Part shown: positions 46,380 through 54,626 of the stretch, one piece after another
Position numbering within the stretch: the stretch's first letter is position 1
Layout: each line of letters begins with the position of its first letter
Assembly: GCA_018266395.1 (NCBI GenBank)
Contig: JAFEAM010000012.1
Location: forward strand, 186,001-250,000
Source of the DNA: Bacteroidota bacterium
Lineage (GTDB): Bacteria; Bacteroidota; Bacteroidia; Cytophagales; Cyclobacteriaceae
Direction: 5' to 3'
Length of the DNA: 64,000 bases
Notes under the pieces: model-generated
What the model was told of the DNA's origin: nothing
The model's input: the letters and a program-made list of their open reading frames with translations, nothing else
Database searches by the model: none
Position numbers and translations under genes: made by a program

Positions 46380-48638
46380 TCAATTAGACTTCTTTTTGAT
46401 TTCGTCGAACTTATTTACTGCTGCGGATTTGGGGAACACATTGTCCCCGGTGCTGATGTCTGCTGTTTCTTCCTTGGGGTCGAGCACAATCTTGGTCACT
46501 TCTTTCTCTTTCATGAACACCTTCGTCACCGTCGTTTCATTTGTTCTCCAGATTTCGGCAGGGATGCGCTCAAGTTCCTTGGTTCCATCCTTGTAAGTCC
46601 ATTCAATGATCACCGGCATCACCAGTCCGCCTTTGTTGGAGAAGGTGATCTGGTAGAAGTTCTTTCCTTCCATTTTTGAAATCAGGGCCTTGTCATCCAC
46701 CCGGCTTTGGAATTCGCCATAGAACCTGGCATCGGTTGGAATCACTGAGAACGGCTGTGGGCCGCCTGAAAAGTCATCAGGGTTGGACTGCTGAGAACCG
46801 GCGGCGAGATCGCCTTTCTTTGTTGTTTTGCCTTTGTTCTCCACATTGACTTCATCTTTCCTCACTTTATACCAGACCACCTTGTCGATGGATTGGTCAT
46901 TCACATCTGTAGTATAGAACCAGCCACGCCAGAACCAGTCCAGGTCGACGGCTGAGGCGTCTTCCAGTGTGCGGAAGAAATCTGCGGGCTTGGGATGTTT
47001 GAAGGCCCAGCGCTGCGCATATTCCTTGAAGGCCTTGTCAAACAATTCAGGACCCATCACCGTCTCGCGGAGGATATTGAGGGCGGTAGCACATTTGGCG
47101 TACTGCTCATTGCCGAAGTTTTGCCGCACTACGCTTTCAGAGTTTACCATGAGCGGACGCTGGAGCGATTGATCTCCCCGCATGTAGGGCACGATCATGG
47201 ATGCGGGGCCACGGCGGTTGGGCATGTCGGGATAGTTCTCCACCTGGGTGCGATACTGCACGAAGGTGTTGAGGCCTTCATCCATCCAGGTCCACTGACG
47301 CTCATCATTGTTGATGATCATGGGAAAGAAATTGTGCCCCACTTCGTGAATCACCACACCAACAAGACCCCATTTGGTGCGATCACTGTAAGTGCCGTCT
47401 TTGTTGGGGCGTGCACCATTGAAGCAGATCATGGGATACTCCATCCCGATGGCGGCATGGTGTACAGACGTAGCCTGCGGATAAGGGTAATCAACTGAGT
47501 ATTTCGAGTAGGTGACAAGACAATTCTTCACTGCTTTCGTCGATTCCTGTTCCCAAAGCGGATTACCTTCCTTCGGATAATAGGACATGGCCAGCGGAGT
47601 TTTGTCGCCTAACTTCACAGCCTGGGCATCCCAGATAAATTTCCGTGAGGTGGCAAAGGCGAAGTCGCGCACATTCTCAGCCTTGAACTTCCACGTCTTC
47701 TTTTGTGTGGATTTCGATTTTTCTCTCTCTATAGCTTCGGCCTGGGTGGCAATAATGACTGGCTTGTCAAATGATTTCTTTGCCTGTTCGAAGCGTGCTT
47801 GTTGTTCTGGCGTCAGTACTTCCTGTGGATTCTGTACCATTCCGGTTGCTGCTACAATGTGGTCTGCGGGTACGGTCAGGTTGACCTCATAATTTCCAAA
47901 AGTCAGTGTGAACTCACCCTGTCCGAGGAATTGTTTATTCTGCCATCCCACCACGTCATCGTATACACACATGCGCGGAAACCACTGCGCAATGATGTAA
48001 GAATAATTTCCATCCTCTGGAAAGTACTCAAGACCACTTCGCGCATCGTTGGGCGTAACACCCTTCATGCGATCGTTGATATTGAATGCCCAATCAACAG
48101 AGAAGACAAATTTCTGTCCGGGGGGCAAGGGCTTGGGCAAATCCACCCGCATCATGGTGAAGTTGACAAGCGTGGCGAGGTTGGTTCCTGAAGCATCTTT
48201 AACGCCCTTGATCTTATATCCGCCATCAAAATCATAAAGGCCAAGGCTGCTGGCCATTGTCTTGGTATTGGTGCTGTCGCGGATAGTGGATGCGGCAGTC
48301 TTGAGGGTATTGTTGTCTTTGGCGTTGATATTCTGATCCAGCTGAAGCCAGAGGTATTTCAAGGGATCAGGTGAGTTGTTATAATAAGTGATCGTCTCCG
48401 AGCCCGTGATGCTTTGGGTATCATCATGCAGTTCGGCGTTGATCACGTAATCTGCGCGCTGCTGCCAGTATTTGGGGCCGGGTGAGCCGGAGCCAGAGCG
48501 ATATTCATTAGGCGTCGGCAGAAGTTGCTCGAGCTGTTCAAATTTTCCTTTCCACTGGCCCTTGTTGGGAGATTCCTGGGCAACGAGGTGAAGCGTACAA
48601 AGCAAAGCGATCAGTAAGACAGGTATTCTTTTCATCAT
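46380..48638 (-). CDS. M1-family zinc aminopeptidase, copy 2
   Basis: A 752-residue exported peptidase with signal peptide MMKRIPVLLIALLCTLHLVAQ. It carries the same architecture and zinc motif (VIHEVGHNFFPMI…WMDEGLNTF). The metal-site exopeptidase motif is AIGMEYPM. Long stretches match copy 1 (for example NVRDFAFATSRKFIWDA and ELFDKAFKEYA.RWAFKHPKPADFFRT), so the two arose by tandem duplication. The differences lie mainly in the Lys/Glu-rich linker and in the C-terminal region. It follows the HupE gene by 30 bases and precedes copy 1, suggesting one transcript. Confidence 0.92.
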   Translation of the reverse strand: MMKRIPVLLIALLCTLHLVAQESPNKGQWKGKFEQLEQLLPTPNEYRSGSGSPGPKYWQQRADYVINAELHDDTQSITGSETITYYNNSPDPLKYLWLQLDQNINAKDNNTLKTAASTIRDSTNTKTMASSLGLYDFDGGYKIKGVKDASGTNLATLVNFTMMRVDLPKPLPPGQKFVFSVDWAFNINDRMKGVTPNDARSGLEYFPEDGNYSYIIAQWFPRMCVYDDVVGWQNKQFLGQGEFTLTFGNYEVNLTVPADHIVAATGMVQNPQEVLTPEQQARFEQAKKSFDKPVIIATQAEAIEREKSKSTQKKTWKFKAENVRDFAFATSRKFIWDAQAVKLGDKTPLAMSYYPKEGNPLWEQESTKAVKNCLVTYSKYSVDYPYPQATSVHHAAIGMEYPMICFNGARPNKDGTYSDRTKWGLVGVVIHEVGHNFFPMIINNDERQWTWMDEGLNTFVQYRTQVENYPDMPNRRGPASMIVPYMRGDQSLQRPLMVNSESVVRQNFGNEQYAKCATALNILRETVMGPELFDKAFKEYAQRWAFKHPKPADFFRTLEDASAVDLDWFWRGWFYTTDVNDQSIDKVVWYKVRKDEVNVENKGKTTKKGDLAAGSQQSNPDDFSGGPQPFSVIPTDARFYGEFQSRVDDKALISKMEGKNFYQITFSNKGGLVMPVIIEWTYKDGTKELERIPAEIWRTNETTVTKVFMKEKEVTKIVLDPKEETADISTGDNVFPKSAAVNKFDEIKKKSN

Positions 48639-48668
48639 ATTAAAACGTATAGTTCAAAAGCAGTTGGG

Positions 48669-49256
48669 TTACCAGGGGAAGCGGTCTTTGATCAGAATCA
48701 TGGATATCCCTGCTATTGCGGACGAGATGACCATTCTCCAGTCCCTCCGGTTGGCACCCAAAAGGTTCAGTGCAATAAAACTAACGCCCAGAAAAATCCC
48801 AACGATTATTATTTGGCCGAACTCCAGACCCACATTGAAGGCCAGGAGTTGGACCAGAATGCTTTCGTCCTTGCCGAGCAGGGCCTTTAGATAGTTGGAA
48901 AACCCCATGCCGTGGATGAGACCGAAGAAGAGGGCAAAGAAGTAGTTGATCTGGATATTGTGTCCGGATATGGACGATTCTGATTTGAAAAGATTGGAAC
49001 CGGCTGTGATGAAGATGGTGAGGGGTATGAGAAACTCTACAAGTGCCGAATTGATGGAGATAAGGTCTAGCGTGGCAAGCGCCAGGGTAATGGAATGACC
49101 GATGGTAAAGGCGGTAACCAGAATGAGCAGTCGCTTCCAGTCCTTGATCCCGTATAGTGCGCACAAGGCTACCACAAAAAGAATATGATCGTAACCATTC
49201 GCATAGTCAAGAATATGGTCCTTGCCAAGAAGAAAGTACAGCTGGAATTCAGACAT
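48669..49256 (-). CDS. HupE/UreJ-family membrane protein
   Basis: A 195-residue inner-membrane protein with about six hydrophobic helices. The HupE/UreJ signatures are present: GYDHILFVVAL with its conserved His, a second membrane His in FTIGHSITLALA, and FGLIHGMGFSNYL. In the family these proteins are linked to metal (often nickel or cobalt) permease or accessory functions, but genes for hydrogenase or urease are not in this window. It is divergent from the DUF6702 gene, a pairing that makes sense as an envelope metal-related unit only by inference. Confidence 0.82.
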   Translation of the reverse strand: MSEFQLYFLLGKDHILDYANGYDHILFVVALCALYGIKDWKRLLILVTAFTIGHSITLALATLDLISINSALVEFLIPLTIFITAGSNLFKSESSISGHNIQINYFFALFFGLIHGMGFSNYLKALLGKDESILVQLLAFNVGLEFGQIIIVGIFLGVSFIALNLLGANRRDWRMVISSAIAGISMILIKDRFPW

Positions 49257-49353
49257 GAGTAATGGAATGAAACATCAAGTTTAGTCAGCCTTCCGGTTAA
49301 ATAAAAACCAGTCACTCCTGACGCCAGGGCTTTTTGAAGACCGATGCCCTGAG

Positions 49354-49361
49354 TATTTTTG
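49354..49361 (+). promoter_or_regulatory. Candidate promoter element overlapping the start of the DUF6702 gene
   Basis: TATTTTTG matches TAnnTTTG exactly. A TTTTTG lies 17 bases upstream (about 49331-49336), close to the -33 element spacing, making this the most complete match in the window. The element runs into the first possible start codon of the gene. Confidence 0.45.
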
Positions 49362-49364
49362 CAT

Positions 49365-49853
49365 GTGGCACTTCTGCATCTTCTCATCCTGCTCTTTTTC
49401 CCGCATCCCATTCATATATCGGTGACGGAGATCGAGTTCAATGAAAAGAACAAAGCTCTTCAGATTACGTCCAGAATCTTCATTGACGATTTGGAACTAT
49501 CCATTGGGTCAAAGATTCACGACGAAAATTTTGAATTACTTTCACCCAAGCCGGGCACAACCACCGATCAGTACCTTCGCGAGTATCTGGCGGATCACTT
49601 CCATGTGAAGCTTGATGGTAAGCCGGCGAAAATAAACTACCTCGCTCATGAGGTGGAAAACCCTGCAGTCGTTTGCTATCTGGAAATTGAAAATGTGAAG
49701 AAGTTCAAGACGATTGAGATCACCAATGACTTGATCCAGGAAACCCACGCAGATCAATCCAACCTGGTGCACGTCACTTATAAAGGTCCCGTAAAGAGCC
49801 TCAGGCTCATCCGGGACAAGCCCACTGATATTCTGAAATTTGAAGACAAATAA
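49365..49853 (+). CDS. DUF6702-family exported protein
   Basis: A protein of about 162 residues. An in-frame TGA at 49350-49352 limits the start to TTG 49359 or GTG 49365; I choose GTG 49365, which begins a short hydrophobic signal (ALLHLLILLFFPHPIHISV). The mature part has the family opening HPIHISVTEIEFNEKNKALQITSRIF and a series of beta-strands ending VTYKGPVKSLRLIRDKPTDIL. DUF6702 proteins are periplasmic and of unknown function, often encoded near HupE-type membrane proteins. tpiA follows 11 bases later. Confidence 0.78.
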   Translation: MALLHLLILLFFPHPIHISVTEIEFNEKNKALQITSRIFIDDLELSIGSKIHDENFELLSPKPGTTTDQYLREYLADHFHVKLDGKPAKINYLAHEVENPAVVCYLEIENVKKFKTIEITNDLIQETHADQSNLVHVTYKGPVKSLRLIRDKPTDILKFEDK

Positions 49854-49863
49854 CCCCACCTCT

Positions 49864-50628
49864 ATGACCCGCCCAAAAATTGTAGCCGGAAACTGGAAGA
49901 TGAATAAAACAGCCGAGGAAGCCAAAGCACTCACGGCAGATGTCATCAATCTTTCGCGCGCAGAGTTGAAAGGCAAAGCAAAGTTGATTCTTTGTGTTCC
50001 ATTTCCATTCCTGATGCAAACCCGCGCCCAGACAGACGGTTCCGCAGTTGGGGTTGGAGCACAAAACTGCAGCGAGCATGACTCAGGCGCCTACACAGGT
50101 GAGGTATCTGCAACCATGCTGAAGTCTGCTGGGATTCCCTATGTTATTCTGGGCCACAGTGAGCGCAGGCAATATTTTGGTGAGAATGGCCCGCTCCTGG
50201 CAAAGAAGGTAGACAAGGTTCTGGCTACCGGCCTTACGCCCATATTTTGCTGTGGCGAACCACTGGAGATCCGCGAAAAGGGTACACATGAAACGCTGGT
50301 GAAAGAACAGGTGCAGCAGAGCCTATTTCATCTTTCGGCAGATGATCTGAAGAAAGTGATCATCGCCTATGAACCGGTCTGGGCGATCGGAACAGGAAAG
50401 ACTGCCAGTTCCCAACAAGCCCAGGAAATGCATGCCGTCATCCGCAAACACATCGCCGGCAAATACGGAGACGCGGTTGCTCAGTCAATACCAATCCTGT
50501 ATGGTGGCAGTGTAAAGCCGGACAACGCAAAAGAATTGTTTGCATGTCAGGATGTAGATGGTGGACTTGTAGGCGGCGCTTCGCTGAAGGCGAGAGACTT
50601 TATTGATATTGCGAAGGGCGCTGAGTAG
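49864..50628 (+). CDS. tpiA: Triosephosphate isomerase
   Basis: A 254-residue glycolytic enzyme interconverting dihydroxyacetone phosphate and glyceraldehyde 3-phosphate. The ATG at 49864 (MTRPKIVAGNWKMNKT) fits the family start. Motifs: active-site Lys in NWKMN, electrophilic His in GHSERR, the signature AYEPVWAIGTGK with catalytic Glu, and phosphate-binding GGSV and GGLVGGASL. Length is normal. It lies 11 bases after the DUF6702 gene and may be read from the same promoter. Confidence 0.97.
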   Translation: MTRPKIVAGNWKMNKTAEEAKALTADVINLSRAELKGKAKLILCVPFPFLMQTRAQTDGSAVGVGAQNCSEHDSGAYTGEVSATMLKSAGIPYVILGHSERRQYFGENGPLLAKKVDKVLATGLTPIFCCGEPLEIREKGTHETLVKEQVQQSLFHLSADDLKKVIIAYEPVWAIGTGKTASSQQAQEMHAVIRKHIAGKYGDAVAQSIPILYGGSVKPDNAKELFACQDVDGGLVGGASLKARDFIDIAKGAE

Positions 50629-50631
50629 ATA

Positions 50632-51105
50632 TTACTCCTTCATCCACTCAAAAGTGGAATAGTGATCGCCATTCATACCCAGGCGGCTGTACACCTTTTG
50701 GGCTGTCTCATTTCGTTTATCTACGTACAGGCGGATGCCGCGCGCGTCCGGATCCTGGTTGACCAGCTCGCGAATGTGGTCATACAACTTTGTGTAAACG
50801 CCTTTCCCTCTCCATTTGTCGGCAACGTAAACCGACTGTATCCACCAAATGGTCCCGCATCGCCAGTCGCTCCATTCATAGGTGATCATCAGGCATCCTG
50901 CTACTTCTTGACCATTGACAGCGACGAAGTATTTTCCCTTTGTGGGATCCCTGAAAAGGCGGTTAACGCCCTGCGTCAAAGTTGAAATCTCAAGTTGGAC
51001 GTCTTCGGTTTCCAAAGCCATTTTAAGTTGGAAATCCAGTATGGAAGGGATGTCAGTCGCTTTGGCCTCGCGGATGATCATCACGCCGGTATCAGTTTCT
51101 TTCAT
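50632..51105 (-). CDS. GNAT-family N-acetyltransferase
   Basis: A 157-residue GCN5-type acetyltransferase using acetyl-CoA. The core motif A is seen as IQSVYVADKWRGKGVYTKLYDHI (R-x-x-G-x-G variant 'RGKGVY'). It is preceded by VAGCLMITYEWSDWR and followed by LYVDKRNETAQKVYSRLGM, the usual strand 6-helix region. The substrate cannot be read from sequence. The ATG at 51105 overlaps the stop of the upstream trans-sulfuration gene by ATGA and has a ribosome site in its end, so the two are co-translated. Confidence 0.88.
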   Translation of the reverse strand: MKETDTGVMIIREAKATDIPSILDFQLKMALETEDVQLEISTLTQGVNRLFRDPTKGKYFVAVNGQEVAGCLMITYEWSDWRCGTIWWIQSVYVADKWRGKGVYTKLYDHIRELVNQDPDARGIRLYVDKRNETAQKVYSRLGMNGDHYSTFEWMKE

Positions 51106-52241
51106 CCTATTGCTCCTTTGAGATCATGGATAAGATCTTGGGCGTCCTCGATACCCACAGAAAGCCGGAGCAGCTTGTCTGAGATCCCCATCTTCTTTCG
51201 CTCTGCGGGTGGCACTTTGGAGTGAGAAGTTTTTACCGGAGAGCAAATGGTTGATTCTACTCCTCCGAGACTGACAGCTTTCCTGATGATCTTGAGCCGG
51301 CTAATGAACTTCTCCGGATCAGTTTTGACTTCAAATGAAAGCATGCCTCCAAATCCTTCTGACATCTGCTTTTTGGCGATGGCATGACCGGGATGATCCT
51401 TAAGCCCTGGGTAATTGACGGCTGCTATTTTTGGCTCCGACTTCAGGAAGGATGCAATCAGCATGGCATTCTGATTCTGCTGTCTTACCCGAAGAACCAT
51501 GGTTTTAAGGCTGCGCTCCACCAGGTAACACGTATGGGCATCCAGGCTACCGCCGAAATGCAGCGCACTACCGAGAACTTGTTCGGCATGTTTGCCTGAT
51601 CCGGCCATCACACCGCATGATAAATCACTGTGACCGCCAATATATTTTGTGCCACTGTGAAGCATGATATCAATTCCCAAATCAGCAGGGTTTTGGTTTA
51701 CGGGTGAAGCAAACGTGTTGTCTATCATGGTGATCAACCTATGCTTGCGCGCTATCCGGCTTACAGCGGCGATGTCGATGATGCGTAGCAGCGGGTTAGA
51801 TGGCGTTTCAATGAACAACACCCTGGTTTCTTTTCGGATCGCCTTTTCAAAGTTTGATGGGTCAGAACCGTCAACCATTGTGAAAGTCATCCCATACCGC
51901 GGAATCTCATGAAGGATGGCGTGATGAGTTCCTCCGTATAAATCACTCTGAAGGACAATGTGATCGCCCGTTTTCATGAAGGCGAAAATGGAGGTGAGGA
52001 TGGCTGCCATCCCGGAACTGAATACCAAAGCTGACTCGGTATTCTCCAGGGCAGCTAATTTACCTGCCACAGCTTTCTGGTTGGGAGTATTGAAATAACG
52101 CGGATAGCGGACGACCTGATCGTAGTTGTATGCTGACGAAGGAAATACTGGAGTGATTAGCCCTCCATATTGAGGGTCACCCAGCGATCCGGCGTGAACG
52201 GATTGTGTCAGCTTGGAGTGACCTGCTTTTTGCTTTTTCAT
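51102..52241 (-). CDS. PLP-dependent trans-sulfuration enzyme (cystathionine gamma-synthase/lyase family)
   Basis: A 379-residue fold-type I PLP enzyme of methionine/cysteine metabolism. Start ATG 52241 (MKKQKAGHSKLTQSVHAG) is preferred to a TTG 15 bases upstream. Motifs: SGMAAI cofactor contact, DLYGGTHH, the strand IETPSNPLLRIIDI, DNTFASPVNQNP and the PLP lysine in HSGTKYIGGHSDLSCG. The family contains cystathionine gamma-synthase, gamma-lyase, beta-lyase and methionine gamma-lyase, and the specific activity is not decided here. It is followed by the acetyltransferase gene with a 4-base overlap. Confidence 0.9.
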   Translation of the reverse strand: MKKQKAGHSKLTQSVHAGSLGDPQYGGLITPVFPSSAYNYDQVVRYPRYFNTPNQKAVAGKLAALENTESALVFSSGMAAILTSIFAFMKTGDHIVLQSDLYGGTHHAILHEIPRYGMTFTMVDGSDPSNFEKAIRKETRVLFIETPSNPLLRIIDIAAVSRIARKHRLITMIDNTFASPVNQNPADLGIDIMLHSGTKYIGGHSDLSCGVMAGSGKHAEQVLGSALHFGGSLDAHTCYLVERSLKTMVLRVRQQNQNAMLIASFLKSEPKIAAVNYPGLKDHPGHAIAKKQMSEGFGGMLSFEVKTDPEKFISRLKIIRKAVSLGGVESTICSPVKTSHSKVPPAERKKMGISDKLLRLSVGIEDAQDLIHDLKGAIG

Positions 52242-52304
52242 TAGTGCAAGTAACAAAAACCCCGCAAATTAGAATCAAGAAAGAACGGCATTACCTTGGT
52301 TATC

Positions 52305-53003
52305 ATGATTCGAAATTCCTCGCATCTCCTTCCCGCTATCGTGTTTATGTTGCTCACTGCTGGTTGCACAAAGCAGGGACACCAGGACCAGAAGGCCATT
52401 GAACTATTTAACGGCAAATCCCTGCGTGGTTGGCATGCAGATGTGCCGGCCATGGATACCACAAGTGTCTCGAGTCCATTTATACTGCGAGACAGCATGC
52501 TGGTGAGCCTTGGTACCCCTGAAGGCCATTTGATAACTGATTCAACCTTTCAGAATTATCGCCTGGATGTCGAGTATCGATTTCCGGGGCAACCAGGCAA
52601 CTGTGGTGTGCTGGTTCATGCATCAACGCCGAGGGCCCTGTACAAAATGTTCCCAAAATCAATTGAGGTACAGTTGGAGCACGGGAATGCTGGTGACTTT
52701 TGGTGCATTGTGGAAGACATCACCGTTCCGGACATGGAAAGCCGTCGTGGCCCCAGGGAGGAATGGGGCATTACAGAGGGGAAGCGGAGGAGAATTGTCA
52801 ATCTGACCGATGGATCTGAAAAACCGCTTGGACAATGGAATTCATTGACTGTGGAATGCAAGAACACCTCTATCCGCGTCTGGGTGAATGGTGTTCTTGT
52901 GAATGACGGAACGAACTGCACGGCCAGCAAAGGTCACATTGCACTTCAGGCTGAGGGCTCGGAAGTTGAATTCCGGAGGGTTACGCTCACAAAGCTGGAA
53001 TAG
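52305..53003 (+). CDS. DUF1080 (3-keto-disaccharide hydrolase-like) lipoprotein
   Basis: A 232-residue lipoprotein. The start at ATG 52305 gives a signal peptide with lipobox TAGC (Cys21). The mature domain is a concanavalin-like beta-sandwich of the DUF1080 group, opening with the typical ELFNGKSLRGWHAD. It also has FPGQPGNCGVLVHAS, KSIEVQLEHGNAGDFW and GQWNSLTVECKNTSIRVWVNG. The family includes enzymes acting on 3-keto sugars in Bacteroidota; a sugar substrate is likely but not specified. It is the only carbohydrate-type gene here, so no polysaccharide-utilisation locus is indicated. Confidence 0.85.
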   Translation: MIRNSSHLLPAIVFMLLTAGCTKQGHQDQKAIELFNGKSLRGWHADVPAMDTTSVSSPFILRDSMLVSLGTPEGHLITDSTFQNYRLDVEYRFPGQPGNCGVLVHASTPRALYKMFPKSIEVQLEHGNAGDFWCIVEDITVPDMESRRGPREEWGITEGKRRRIVNLTDGSEKPLGQWNSLTVECKNTSIRVWVNGVLVNDGTNCTASKGHIALQAEGSEVEFRRVTLTKLE

Positions 53004-53034
53004 AACACTGCTTTTCATGTCCATTCGCGGAAGC

Positions 53035-53042
53035 TATATTTG
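53035..53042 (+). promoter_or_regulatory. Candidate -7 promoter element of the IF-2 N-like gene
   Basis: TATATTTG matches TAnnTTTG exactly and ends 20 bases before the ATG at 53063. No clear -33 TTTG is seen. Confidence 0.4.
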
Positions 53043-53062
53043 TGCCCCTGCCCCTTAAATCT

Positions 53063-53794
53063 ATGCGCCTTGGTCAACTGGCACGTAAACTTAATTTGCG
53101 AACAGACGAAATCGTCGCACTGCTTGCTTTAAAAGGAATCACTATTGAATCCGGGAACAATACCAAGCTGCAGGATGAGCATGCACAATTGGTAACGCAG
53201 CACTTTTCTCCCGGCACAACGCTTTCAGAAGAAGAAATGTCTGAAAAGCCGGAACAAAGAACAGAGACGGCGAGAAGCGAGATGAAGGAGGAACAAGCAG
53301 AGGTTAAAACCGAAGCCGTATCATCTGAATTGACAGAGGAGGTTCCGGTGCCCGAGGTCATCCGTGCACCTAAAGTGGAATTGACCGGATTGAGAGTGCT
53401 CGGGAAAATTGACCTTCCTGAAAAGAAGAAAAAGGAAACCGAGAATACAGAGAACACTTCTGCCGAGTCTGAGGGTCAGCAGAGCTCCACTCCGGAAAAT
53501 CGCCAGCGCAGAAGTTCCCGTAAGTGGGAGGAACGCCCACGCAAGGAGCAGAGTCGCAAAAACCCGATTGCCTTGCAGCGTGAACGTGAGCAAGAGGAGG
53601 CCAGACGCAAACGAGAGGCTCAAATCGAGCAACAAAAGGAGAAGAAGAAGGAATATTATTTGAGCAGGGTCAAGACCGGAGCGCCAACCAAACCAGCGCG
53701 CATACACAAAGAAGATGTCGAGGAAATGGCTCCCCTACCGGAAGAGCGCCCAAAAACAATATGGGGACGGTTTATGAAATGGCTCAATTCCTGA
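53063..53794 (+). CDS. Free-standing IF-2 N-terminal-domain-like protein
   Basis: A 243-residue protein with no signal peptide. Residues 1-50 (MRLGQLARKLNLRTDEIVALL…) resemble the IF2_N DNA/RNA-binding-like subdomain of translation initiation factor 2. The segment LTGLRVLGKIDLPEKKKKE recalls the VLGKIDL stretch in the long N-terminal region of Bacteroidota IF-2. The rest is Glu/Lys/Arg-rich and probably unstructured or coiled coil. No GTP-binding (G1-G5) domain is present. It ends with a small amphipathic segment (TIWGRFMKWLNS). DUF1330 follows 4 bases later and arfB further on. Role unknown; a ribosome-associated protein is a guess from context. Confidence 0.7.
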   Translation: MRLGQLARKLNLRTDEIVALLALKGITIESGNNTKLQDEHAQLVTQHFSPGTTLSEEEMSEKPEQRTETARSEMKEEQAEVKTEAVSSELTEEVPVPEVIRAPKVELTGLRVLGKIDLPEKKKKETENTENTSAESEGQQSSTPENRQRRSSRKWEERPRKEQSRKNPIALQREREQEEARRKREAQIEQQKEKKKEYYLSRVKTGAPTKPARIHKEDVEEMAPLPEERPKTIWGRFMKWLNS

Positions 53795-53798
53795 ACTT

Positions 53799-54092
53799 AT
53801 GAAAGGCTACATAATTGTTGACGTCAAGATTACAGATCCACAGCGTTATGATGATTACAGAAAGCTTACGCCTGGATCCTTAAAGCCCTTTGACGGGAAA
53901 TTTATTGTTCGCGGCGGAAATACTGAAGTACTCGAAGGTGACTGGGAGCCTGGCAGAATCGTTGTACTGGAATTTCCATCCCTGGAAAGAGCAAAGGCCT
54001 GGTGGTCTTCAGATGGCTATGCTCCCGCCAAGGCCATCCGCCAGGCAGCTTCTATCACACAGATGATCGTGGTGGAAGGATATGAATCCTGA
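53799..54092 (+). CDS. DUF1330-family protein
   Basis: A 97-residue ferredoxin-like alpha-beta protein of the DUF1330 group (dimeric alpha-beta barrel). The family pattern is clear: KGYIIVDVKITDPQRYDDYRKL at the start, GGNTEVLEGDW in the centre and RIVVLEFPSLERAKAWWSSDGY before the last helix. The function of the family is not established, though relatives in the same fold bind small aromatic or quinone-like molecules. It begins 4 bases after the IF-2 N-like gene and 34 bases before arfB. Confidence 0.85.
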   Translation: MKGYIIVDVKITDPQRYDDYRKLTPGSLKPFDGKFIVRGGNTEVLEGDWEPGRIVVLEFPSLERAKAWWSSDGYAPAKAIRQAASITQMIVVEGYES

Positions 54093-54126
54093 TTGTTCAT
54101 TCGTGCCAGTTTAGAGACTCTGGCGT

Positions 54127-54534
54127 ATGGATCCCATTCGCATTGCACAGCTCAGGCAGGAATTGGTCTTCTCTGTTTCGAGAAGTTCGGGCCCGGGAGG
54201 GCAGCATGTAAATAAGACCAACTCAAAGGTGACGGGCACCTTGCACGTGAGTCAGTTGTCATTTCTTGGCCCGGAAGAGAAGGATCGCCTCAGTAATTTC
54301 CTTGGCAACAGATTAACCCGGGAGGGACTGTTGTCAATCTCTTCTCAACGCCACCGTTCCCAGCACGATAATCGTGAAGAGGTAATCAGAAAATTTGAAT
54401 CGCTGATTACAAAAGGATTGACTGTCAGAAAGAAAAGGAAGGCTACCCGGCCTACGAAGGCGTCTGTTACAAGACGGCTGGAATCAAAACGCAGAAAGGG
54501 AGAGAAAAAGCAGTGGAGGCGCACTGATCTTTGA
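54127..54534 (+). CDS. arfB: Alternative ribosome-rescue aminoacyl-tRNA hydrolase ArfB
   Basis: A 135-residue rescue factor that releases peptides from ribosomes stalled on truncated mRNA without a stop codon. The catalytic GGQ motif is in SRSSGPGGQHVNKTNSKV. The C-terminal tail (RKKRKATRPTKASVTRRLESKRRKGEKK) is rich in Lys/Arg and matches the basic tail that enters the empty mRNA channel. Domain 1 of canonical release factors is absent, as expected. It lies in a plus-strand cluster with the IF-2 N-like and DUF1330 genes, suggesting shared expression. Confidence 0.93.
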   Translation: MDPIRIAQLRQELVFSVSRSSGPGGQHVNKTNSKVTGTLHVSQLSFLGPEEKDRLSNFLGNRLTREGLLSISSQRHRSQHDNREEVIRKFESLITKGLTVRKKRKATRPTKASVTRRLESKRRKGEKKQWRRTDL

Positions 54535-54626
54535 ATTGAACAAGCTGTCAGCGGGAACTCCCTCCCGGCATCATTTGTCTGGACTATCCTTCGGCATTTG
54601 ATTACATTCAGAAAAAAAGTCTGATT

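Noticed and set aside
45603-46679. Long plus-strand frame of 358 codons
   Set aside because: It is antisense across the junction of two well-supported M1 peptidase genes and has no recognisable domain.
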